DNA from: Neelides folsomi
Taxonomy: Eukaryota > Arthropoda > Collembola > Neelipleona > Neelidae
Length of the DNA: 64,000 nucleotides
Assembly (NCBI GenBank): GCA_034687125.1
Contig: JAQGBZ010000053.1
Location: 1 to 64,000 of the forward strand
Direction of reading: 5' to 3'
Numbering within the stretch: the first letter of the stretch is position 1; every line of letters begins with the position of its first letter. Under the pieces are notes generated by a model. It worked only from the letters and a program-made list of their open reading frames with translations, was not told the origin of the DNA and made no database searches. The translations under genes were made by a program, and so were the position numbers. Below are positions 24,420-33,400 of this stretch, one piece after another.

Positions 24420-27400
24420 ATGATGGGTCGTAGTAAGGTTGTGAGAATTGACTCGAGCGAGGGGAGACTTGTCAAAGTGTGCATTGGCCTTTTGCTCATT
24501 TTCATTGGATTTGCCTCTGGACAGTTTAATTGGCAAACAAGGGACAATTTTGACGAAATTAAGAAGAGATACGACCAAGTGACACCGGATAATTGTCAAA
24601 TACGGCAACGAGATGACCTCTATTTACCAGAAGATTCCGTCTCGCACAAACCAGATATCAAAGAGATCAACATTAACCCCGTGTTCCCTAACCGGACAGC
24701 TCTCTTGCATCTTCATAATATGGCTTTGACCAGGGCCTTTTACTGGTCATACATTCTTCAGAGTCGGTTCATTAGGTATGATTGTATTTTAATATAAATT
24801 ATTTCAAGTTAAAGTGAATCATCATCTAAAAAAATTATTATTTATTTCAGACCTGCAATCAACGACACTTACGATCCAGGTATGATGTATTATTTTCTCT
24901 CGACAATTGCTGATGTCTCTGCGAATCCAAAGATCAACGCTTCAGCAATCTACTTTGCTCCAAATTCATCATTTTCTCCGAGTTATCGTGGATTCTTCAA
25001 TAAGACTTTCCCACTATTTGCACCAAGAACTTTCCGGTAATAACAATTTCGATTTTAATTTACTTACATACTGTCACAGATGTGATGCTGAGACAAATAA
25101 TGTGATTAAAAAGTAAGTTAATCCTTCATTCATGTTTAATGTTTTTTAGAGCTGACGACTACAATGATCCCATCCATTTAGGTAAACAAAACATTCTTTG
25201 ATACTCACGATTCTCTAATTTATAATTTAAAAGTATTTATTGTAGATAACTGACTCTATAAAAATAGTGCTATATTTTTATCATGCTTTTATATCAATAA
25301 CTAAATATTTTTATAGAGAGGATTTCGACTCTCAATACGTTCATTGTAAGGGATTTGGGAGCTGTCCCACCAAATAGCCAAAGCTACAACTATACAACTG
25401 ACTACTATCGCATTAATGATTGGTATAAACAATGGCTTCCCGATAACGTCGGAGATCGACATGACACAAAGACAACTTATGAAGTCGAGATTCGATACTC
25501 GAATAATACAAATGAAACATTCACTTTTCACGGCCCAAGAGGTTACATTCAAATTCTTTTTTATTCCTAATATGAATCCACTATGTATTATTTTATAACA
25601 TTACGATTAGTTTGAAGAAATCTTAATTTTCTCATTTAAATCTCTAGGTGCCGATGAGGAACCTGGCCCAGTTAAATGGACAAGGCCATATTTCGATTGC
25701 GGTCGAAGTAATAAATGGATCATTGGAGCCGTTGTACCAATTGCCGACATTTATCCACGTCATACTGGATTTCGACATGTTGAATATCCGACCTACACTG
25801 CTGCTGCTGTACTGGAAATGGATTTTGAGCGGATAGACATAAATCAATGTCCGAAGGGCGAAGGAAACAAAGGACCGAACGTATTTTCAGGAACATCGAG
25901 ATGTAAAGAAGATACAACTGAGTGTGAGCCTTTTCATGGTTACGGCTTTCGAAGAGGAGGCTATCAATGTCGATGTAAGCCTGGATTCAGGCTTCCTTAC
26001 GTGGACAGAAGACCTTATCTGGGAGAAATTTTAGAGAGAACTTCTGAAGAGCAATACAAAAAACATTTTGATTGCCAAAAAATTGGATGTAAATTATTTA
26101 TTCATTTCCATTTAATTATTTATTTAAATAGTTTAAATTAATTTTAAATATTGTCTTAAATCAGTTACAAGGACAGAAATATGTAATGGTTCATTTTGTT
26201 AAATGCAGGGATTCAAAAAATGCCTGTGGAATGGGAAGTTTCTCCTTGGCACATTCGCGAAAAATATTTGGACCTTTATTACAATTACCGAAACTTCACT
26301 TACAATGAGCTGGACTATACACCAGATCTGAGTAAAACATACCCAGCCGAACTAATTTATTACATGGAAAGACGCGAGAGAGAAGAAGATTTAAGACGAA
26401 GAGATGAGGAACAGACCAGACAACAAAACTTTTACAGTCAGAATCAAAACCAGCAGCAGCAGCAGCAACAGCAACAAACCCCACGATACAATCCATACAG
26501 CAATAATTATAATAATAATTATAATAACAATAATCGAAGGAGAGAAGAGGAAGGAGACTCTGTTCTTACAAGGCAAAAGAATCTCAATATTGATTCAACG
26601 ATTCGGTTCATAAGAGCAATAAATGCGAGAACTTGCAAAAATAAAACGTAAGAAATAAACTATGCATTTATCGATTTATATACAATTCGTCTCTATTACC
26701 AACTAACGTAACTGAATTAAAAAATAACTTACTGGCAAGTTTATAAATTGCTGTCACACCGCGCCAACTCTTTTAAAACAGGAGCAGAATTTTGTACTTT
26801 TGATTTACATTAAACGTTTTAAAAATCCTTGGAGTTATTTAGAAATTCAATATTCCAAATACTGTTTCTTTTTAAATGTTATGGCGCGGTGTGCCAGGAA
26901 TTTGTAAACTGACCAGTATTATTTTAATTTAGAATTATCAAGCGAGCTCAGGATCTCGTACTTATGGGAGACATCGGTTACGGAGCACAAGAGCAATATG
27001 AAAATGAAGCTTTGATGGCAGTCCGCCTGGCCAATTTCATTTCATCCTACTTACAAATCGTTGATCCTAATGAAGTCTTCCCGGGAAAGAGAGTCTCCGA
27101 TAAACCTCTTTCAGAAGATCAAATGATCGGCGAGACTCTGAGTCTCGTTCTTGGAGATACGAAGATTTGGTCTGCTGGAACTTTTTGGGAGCGGAACAAA
27201 TTCACCAATCGGACTCTGTTTGCTCCATTTGCCTACAAGAAACAGTTGAATACGAGGAAATTCAAATTGGAAGACTTGGCTCGAATCAACGCAACTGACA
27301 AAGTGTATTTGAACAGGCCTTGGTTTAAGTTTCTTAAAAACAGATGGGCAACTAACTATGACGAGCTTGAAAGACACTACTTAAAAATTCACATGAGGAA

Positions 27401-28068
27401 CAATGAGACTGGCGATTTTCTACGCAAGTTTGAGCAATATCCAACATCTTACAGGTTCGATACACAATTTGTTATTAAGAATTTTTTAAAAGAATTAAAT
27501 CACTCACTTTTTGTTATTTAAATGAAACAAAGAAAATAAATTGGTTTAAATTTTCAGAGCTGCCAATCTTGGACATGGACATTGGACTACGCCTTATTTT
27601 GACTGTGAAGGTCCGGTGCCAATGTGGCTGATCACTTACTCTGTTCCATTCTTTGGCTGGGATGGGTTAAGAGCCAATTTGGAGTTTAAAGGAGTCGTTT
27701 CCGTATCAATGGATCTTCTCCAATTGGACATTAATCAATGTCCGGACGACTACTATGTTCCAAATGCTTTCAAAGACTCTCACAAATGTGACAAGGCAAC
27801 TTCGTATTGCGTCCCCATTCTTGGACGCCTTTTTGAAACCGGTGGGTACAAATGTGAATGTCTTCAGGGATACGAATATCCTTTTGAAGATCCAATCACT
27901 TACTTTGACGGCCAGCTTGTGGAGGCCGAATTTACGAATCTCGTTATGAACAAAGAAACGAGGTTTGACATGTTAAAGTGCCGATTAGCTCATGCGGCGG
28001 GTCTCGCGTCCAACGTCGTTCTCGTCACTTCAACAATCATCTTCGCTCTCTTCCGCTGGCACTTTTAA
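24420..28068 (+). CDS. Secreted or GPI-anchored protein with two GPR158-type ectodomain modules
   Basis: Eight exons: 24420-24775, 24851-25036, 25150-25181, 25317-25541, 25648-26088, 26209-26647, 26933-27454, 27558-28068 (2712 nt, 903 residues; phases close). A signal peptide lies at about 1-35. Module 1 (about 36-400) ends in PYFDC (280-284) and a cysteine-rich EGF-like part with DINQCP, SGTSRCK, GGYQCRCKPGF. A linker rich in Gln and Asn (CAG/AAY tracts near 26450-26540) follows. Module 2 (about 560-870) repeats the plan: PYFDC (746-750), FKGVVSVSMDLLQLDINQCP, ETGGYKCECLQGYEYP. These stretches resemble the Cache plus EGF-like ectodomain of GPR158/GPR179. No seven-helix domain follows. The protein ends in a hydrophobic run and FRWHF, suggesting a GPI signal or a single membrane anchor. 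Many N-glycosylation sequons. Function unknown; an extracellular ligand-binding or adhesion role is inferred. Confidence 0.85.
26730..26918. mobile_element. TA-flanked MITE in the GPR158-like gene
   Basis: Inverted terminal repeats of 37 bp at 26730-26766 and 26882-26918 match at 32 of 37 positions. Both outer ends read TACTGG and the inner ends share CACACCGCGCCA. A TA at each end fits a Tc1/mariner-type target. Length 189 bp with no coding capacity. It lies in the intron between exons 6 and 7, only 14 bp upstream of the acceptor of exon 7. Confidence 0.82.
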
Positions 28069-29119
28069 AGATCTTCCTTCCGTCCGCAACAAAGTTTTAA
28101 TCACTTTTAACTTTTACATTTATGTATTTATATACCAAATGCTTTCCAATTCATGCTTTGATCAATCGTAATTTTTCAAATGTATCTCAGAGAATTTCAT
28201 CCATCCAGTTTTTACTTTAAATGAGCACAATCAAGTTCACAGAGTATTTTTCATATAAGATTCAAGCACTGTAGTATAGATATAAGAGCAATGATAGTTT
28301 TTTGACAATACATGTACTTTAATCTATTGTGTTGTGCAACAATAGATCTTTTTAAATCTTTGTTAGTTTTTAGTGAAACAATAAATAACAACTTGTATGT
28401 TATTAATTTTAAAAAATATTGTAGTTAATAACTTAAAATCAAAGATTTTAGTGTCACGTAATGTTACAATTTCAAAATCTAATTAAATTAATTGAATTGT
28501 AAAATGTAATTGTTGTGTCATAATCTTAAGGAATTTGTAAGACTAATTGTATTATTTAAATTGTTTCTAGTGTTAATTGTTGTTAATCAGTTAATGTGTT
28601 TTAGTTGGAAGTTAAATGAAATCATCAAATTCAGAAATATTTAAGACTCCTATTATATTTCCTCACTGTATAAAACTTTATTGAAACATTCCAAACGAGC
28701 TATAATATCTCAATTCTATTAACTATAATTATCATACTTGTAATTTCTGTTTAAAAGTAAATCGTTTAAGATTACAATAGTACATCTTCATTAAATCTAA
28801 ATATATGACCGATGGCTACTTTTGTACTTTTGTAATGAACATCATTTATACCTAATAAAGAAAGTGGAGCTGACATTGAGTAATTTATATTTGGTTTTGT
28901 CTGAGAATTATTCATATCATAATTCATTATAGGGATTCTCAGAATAATCCAAGAATGTAGGGATATTCGATATTAAATATAAGGTGATTGTTTTTATACT
29001 AATTCGACTATGCTAATTACGAATCTGAAGATAGTTTGCGTCTCTCGCGTGAAATAACAAAGTTGTGAATATTTAATATTTTTGCATCTGTATTGTTGGA
29101 TGTAAAAGGAAGTGAAATA
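28069..29119. other. 3' UTR and AT-rich spacer
   Basis: Probable 3' UTR of the GPR158-like gene with AATAAA signals at 28379 and 28854, followed by unassigned AT-rich sequence up to the minisatellite. No coding exon recognised. Confidence 0.5.
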
Positions 29120-29451
29120 TGTCCCCGTGATGTTCCTGTGATATCCACGTGATGTCTCGATGATGTCCGCGTGATGTCTCCACAATGTCCGCGTGATATC
29201 TCCGTGATGTTCTTGTGATGTCTCCTTGATGTCTATGTGATGTTCCATTGATGTCCGCGAGATGTCTTCGTGGTGTCCGCGTGATGTCTTCGTGATGTTC
29301 CGATGATGTCTCCGTGATGTTCCTGTGGTGTCCTTTTGATGTTTTCGTGATGGCCGGTCTCTTTAATGTATCCGTGATGATCCTTTGATGTTGCCGTGGT
29401 GTGCCCGCGATGTTCCCGCAATGTCTCCGTGATGTCTCCATGATGCCCGCG
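29120..29451. repeat. 12-bp-period minisatellite (GTGATGTCTCCG type)
   Basis: About 330 bp built from roughly 28 degenerate copies of a 12-bp unit near GTGATGTCTCCG. Copies differ at several positions (for example CGCGTGATGTCT and CCGTGATGTTCC), so the array is old or has mutated. Because the period is a multiple of three, several minus-strand frames stay open and yield repetitive His/Asp/Thr-rich translations that are not genes. It directly abuts the transposase remnant on its right. Confidence 0.93.
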
Positions 29452-29454
29452 CCA

Positions 29455-30111
29455 GTTTCCTTTATCTTTTATAACAAACATGAGTGTTTTGGCTGTAAAA
29501 CATGAAGAATCCAATGCATGCTGGTTTCGCAGAAATCTTCACATTTTTCATTCTCTGGTATTACTGAATTTGACAATGCCCATATCCTATCGTTCTTATA
29601 ATCGGTTTTCGTACAAGATAAATATAAAATTCATCACTTGGGGCCAAATGCATAGCATCTTCTTCATCCCAATTAATAAGATACTCGCAAAACCACATGC
29701 GATCATCAATATTTAACTTTGTTTTCATTGGTTTACGAACAACATGAAAAGCTTTGAGTTTAATTGATTTTCTGAAGCTTCTAACTGTTGAAACGCTGAC
29801 TATTTTTTGTCTTTTTACTAAAATTTCAGCAACGACACTTGAACTTTTTTTCTTTTGTTCGATGCTTCAATGATGAGGTTTTTATAATCTTGGTTTAAAA
29901 TTTGTTTTCTTCCATTGTTGCTAAAATCGGCTTTACAATTTTCGTATGATTTCTTCATTGTTCGCTTTACCCAGCTAATTGAACGCTTTAATTTATTTGC
30001 AATCCACTGTTGAGTCACAAACAAAGCACCGGCATCTCGGACTTCTTTCCAAGCAAGAGTTTTTACTCGATCAATAAAACGCTTATCTTCAGTGTCTCCA
30101 ATAAGATTCAT
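29455..30111 (-). pseudogene. Decayed Tc1/mariner-like transposase
   Basis: Reading leftward from 30111, the first piece (30111 to about 29820) begins MNLIGDTEDKR and contains an N-terminal helix-turn-helix (VTQQWIANKLKRSISWVKRT). A second frame continues with VSVSTVRSFRK and KPMKTKLN.DDRMWFCEYL, then WDEEDAMHLAPSDEFYIYLVRKP, whose SDEF carries the first catalytic Asp typical of Tc1-like enzymes. A further frame gives FTAKTLMFVIKDKG and ends at the minisatellite. At least two frameshifts and loss of the C-terminal third, including the remaining acidic residues, make it inactive. The sequence near 30375-30387 (CAACTACCCTGTA) looks like a Tc1-type terminus, so the 5' end of the element may be there. 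Confidence 0.82.
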
Positions 30112-30383
30112 TATATGACTTTATATTAAGTAATGATAGGATATTTTAAACCAGAGAAATGAATAAAAATTGGAATTTCATACCCTCTCATTTTCTTATT
30201 TTAGTCTCAATATTTGGGGATTTTTTCTCAAGGCCCCATTAAAAAGTTAATTGCAATTAAAGTTAAAATATTAATGCTCTCTAAGATGTATTTTTGCACG
30301 CTCTTTCGAATGGTATATGTTACAGCTTTGTGCAATGATCAGAAGTATCATTTACGTATGGTAGCAATCATTTCCAACTACCC
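30112..30383. other. Probable 5' flank of the Tc1-like element
   Basis: Non-coding sequence between the transposase start and a terminus-like CTACCCTGTA. It probably represents the element's untranslated end and terminal repeat. The matching opposite terminus was not found. Confidence 0.4.
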
Positions 30384-30669
30384 TGTATACCCAGGGAAGT
30401 GAGTCCGGACATATGTCCAAATCATAAATGTTCGAAATTTTTTAAATTAAATCAAATTAAAATTAATTCCGCAAAATAAATTGAAAATCTTCTCATCACG
30501 TTATTAGGAGAACGTTAATTAATCAATATAACGTGTTTTTGTAACAATTTAATGATTAAATTGATTAATTTATTACAGTTACGTCATATTTCGGCCATCT
30601 TTTGGACATGTGTCTGGACACATGTCTAAGATGCTTAAATGTCCGACATTTAACATCCCTGTGTATACC
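30384..30669. mobile_element. Non-autonomous hAT-type MITE with 8-bp TSD
   Basis: The element runs 30392-30661 (270 bp) between perfect direct repeats TGTATACC (30384-30391 and 30662-30669). Its ends are CAGGGAAGT and ACATCCCTG, a 9-bp inverted repeat with one mismatch, followed by subterminal GGACAT/ATGTCC motifs in both orientations. The 8-bp duplication and CAGGG end define a hAT-type MITE. It has no coding capacity. It sits at or next to the terminus of the decayed Tc1-like element, suggesting a later insertion. Confidence 0.9.
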
Positions 30670-30929
30670 TCTATGTAGTTCCAGTTGGCTGGATCTGGAT
30701 GGAAGTGGAAGGATGGAAAGAAAGTGGAATTTTATAATTTCATTCGCCGCTTAAGCATTTGAACCCTCCGCTATTTGGTTCACGTGAGTAGCATATTTTT
30801 ACCAAAATCTCCCTTCTATCGGAATTGACCTTTTGTAATTTAATGAATTCAAATAATCAAATTTAGCATTTCTCCATTCTTGTCATTCTCACATTTGAAA
30901 GTGTAGCTGATTGAATTCAATTATTAAAC

Positions 30930-31847
30930 ATGCAATCAGTAATCGTAAGTCACAATAATTTACATGAACTTCAAAGATATAATTTAAAGTTTATAAATAA
31001 AGTATTTTGATTTACTAATCGTAAAAGAATTCTTTTATATAGTCAATTATTTTAAATTGAACTACACATAATACATTTTTATTTTAGGACGTGGTCAACC
31101 AGACGTGTTCGTCTATTGCTCCCGTTGCGAGGGGACTTTTGGAAATTACAATGTCTCTCATCCCAGGGGCTGCTTCCAAAGGAAAGGAAAATGGACAGTT
31201 GATAAAATCCGATGTTGGGCAACCGACCATAATTCAAAAAGTCGGAAAACCTCCCATGGTCATCTCAAGAAATTGGATAAGAGTTGCTGGCGTGTCTGGA
31301 GCATTGGCTGTAGCATTGGGTGCATATGGAGCACACGGTTAGAAAATATAAAAAATGCATTTTACAATTAACTATGAATGATACAATTAACCTTTTACGA
31401 TTATTAATAATAATCCTTTTAATTCAAAACCTAATATTTTAGGAATTAATGGATAAATTAACAATAATTTGTAGCCGTCATGATGGACGAAAAGATTAGC
31501 GATGAAAGAAAACATTCGTTTCGAACAGCGAACATGTATCATTTCATAGGAACTTTTGGAATGGTCACTGCAGTTTTAGCTAAATATCCAAGAGTTGTAA
31601 GTTTTTAAGATAATATAAATAAATGCTTAATTAATTGCTCAAGTATGTAAATAAAAATAGTTAAACTCGATGTATTCGTATTATTTTATATTTAACTTTT
31701 TAGACTGGGGCTTTAATGTTGATTGGAACAACACTATTTTCTGGTTCCTGCTACTATTATGGTTTCACTGGAGAATCATCTGTCAAGAAAGTCGCTCCCA
31801 TCGGAGGATCAACTCTTATAGTAGCTTGGATCTCTCTCATCTTTTGA
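30930..31847 (+). CDS. TMEM256: TMEM256-like small membrane protein (DUF423)
   Basis: Four exons: 30930-30944, 31088-31337, 31475-31596, 31704-31847 (531 nt, 176 residues). The first exon encodes only MQSVI. Four hydrophobic segments are visible: RVAGVSGALAVALGAYGAHG (about 70-90), the MYHFIGTFGMVTAVLA region, ALMLIGTTLFSGSCYYYGF, and a C-terminal segment ending in AWISLIF. The order and the GAYGAHG and APIGGS motifs are those of the TMEM256/YgdD family, whose biochemical role is unknown. The N-terminal 65 residues extend beyond the about 113-residue human protein. The tiny first exon is inferred from a good GTAAGT donor and frame, so it is less certain than the rest. AATAAA at 32091. Confidence 0.88.
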
Positions 31848-33400
31848 AAAGTGAGAGAAGAGATTTCACATGTCAGATACTCATCATAACTTAATAAGTT
31901 TCTTAGACGTTATATCTAGGATCTGGATATATTAGTGCCTATTGTAATTATACGAATCTTATTTCATTTTTGATAAATTGAGCTGTTACCATTTATTATT
32001 CACAGAGTTATAAAGTTGTATTGTACTATTTATACACATACCAATATGTAGGAATTTTAATTAAGCAAGAGTATATGGAGCTGTAAATATAATAAAGTGC
32101 TTAGCATAAGTTAAATTGGTTTCTATCGAATTAAAATTTAAAATTTTTTAATTTTTAACCTTTTAGATTTCATTAAAATCTTGAAAATATTTTTCTCAAA
32201 TATTTTTACTGTTATTATAATCAATTAAATTGATTTTATTGAAAATATTAATAGTAATTTATACAAAGTTAAGCAAATTATTGTTAAGATTATAAAACAT
32301 TTAACTCAAACAGCTATCTAGCATACTTGCATACTCTTAAGTACACGGCGTGATTGGTAATTGGTAACAAATGAAACGATCTTAAAAAGTATTTCTTTGA
32401 GTTATATAATGGCAGGTAAAGTGCCCTCAGCATCAGCACAAAATGTTATCAACTTAGGAATAAGTTGGAATCGCTGTGCTGGAGGTGCAGTGGGCCACTG
32501 CACATCCCTGTGCTACGATACTACATAATTGTTACTTTCATTTCTCTCTATTTAATTTCAAATATTAAAATATTGTATTCATATTACAATATAAGGAAGG
32601 AAGAGCATGTACTATATTCCAATCCCCATAGTTAAACAATTAAATTCATGTTATAAGAAATTTCATTCTAATATTTAAAAATTAATTATCGAATTTGATA
32701 ATAAAGGGTTAAAAGTACCGCTGGCTCTTTAAAAATTTAAATTTCTCAAAAATCAACAAACTTCTAAGCACGTTATTATATTTACAGCTCCATATAATGT
32801 GACACTTTATATCACTTATGATCATTGATTATTTACGTTTAATATTGTTAATTTAATCGAATTAATTTATACTGTACAATGCCAAACATTTGATACATTA
32901 TTAATTTTTCTGGCATTAAGGGTTAATTATATTTATTTTTAAGTTTTCAAAGGTTAATCTCAAGATGACAAATGATCATAATACAGTGCTAATCTGCATA
33001 TTTAAAGTGAAATTTGCAAAAGTACAAATCTTATAGAATAGTTGGATAAATGAACCTGCGATTCCACCGAGGATTTTCATATAATTTACTGATTTTTTAA
33101 AAGTAAAGCTGAATTATAAAAAACTTATTCAATAAATACTATACACTATTCCAAAACATACAATTCGAATTTATTAACAACTTTCATAAAGAGTTCAAGT
33201 GAATCAACTATGAAAGGAGTAGTAAAGAAAAGGGAAGTTAAAGCAATTTTATAGTTCTCCCAATTTTTACAACTACTCATAGTGCATATTTTCATAAATA
33301 CGAGTATTGGGGAATTTTTTCTATAGGGGTAGAAAAGGATCGTAAAAAATTTCTTTTAATGCATAAATATTCCCACATCTTTTACTTTGAGGGTGCGAGG
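31848..33400. other. AT-rich region after TMEM256
   Basis: Contains the TMEM256 3' UTR (AATAAA at 32091) and AT-rich DNA with a long-range inverted repeat (32072-32104 versus 32764-32796) and a small hairpin at 32485-32503 (GTGCAGTGG and its complement). No coding exon recognised. Confidence 0.5.
32072..32796. repeat. Inverted repeat of the TMEM256 poly(A) region
   Basis: A 33-bp segment covering the TMEM256 poly(A) signal (32072-32104) recurs in inverted orientation at 32764-32796 with one mismatch, which destroys the AATAAA in the second copy. The arms are 659 bp apart. This could be an inverted duplication or the ends of an unrecognised element; no target duplication was identified. Confidence 0.75.

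Noticed and set aside
28994-29514. Overlapping minus-strand open frames rich in His, Asp, Thr and Arg
   Set aside because: They are translations of the 12-bp minisatellite in different frames, since its period is a multiple of three; only the first residues of the rightmost frame belong to the transposase remnant.
32400-32540. Hairpin-bearing segment with GTGCAGTGG/CCACTGCAC, considered as another MITE or a microRNA
   Set aside because: The stem is only 9 bp, no target duplication or terminal repeats could be found, and no known microRNA seed was recognised.
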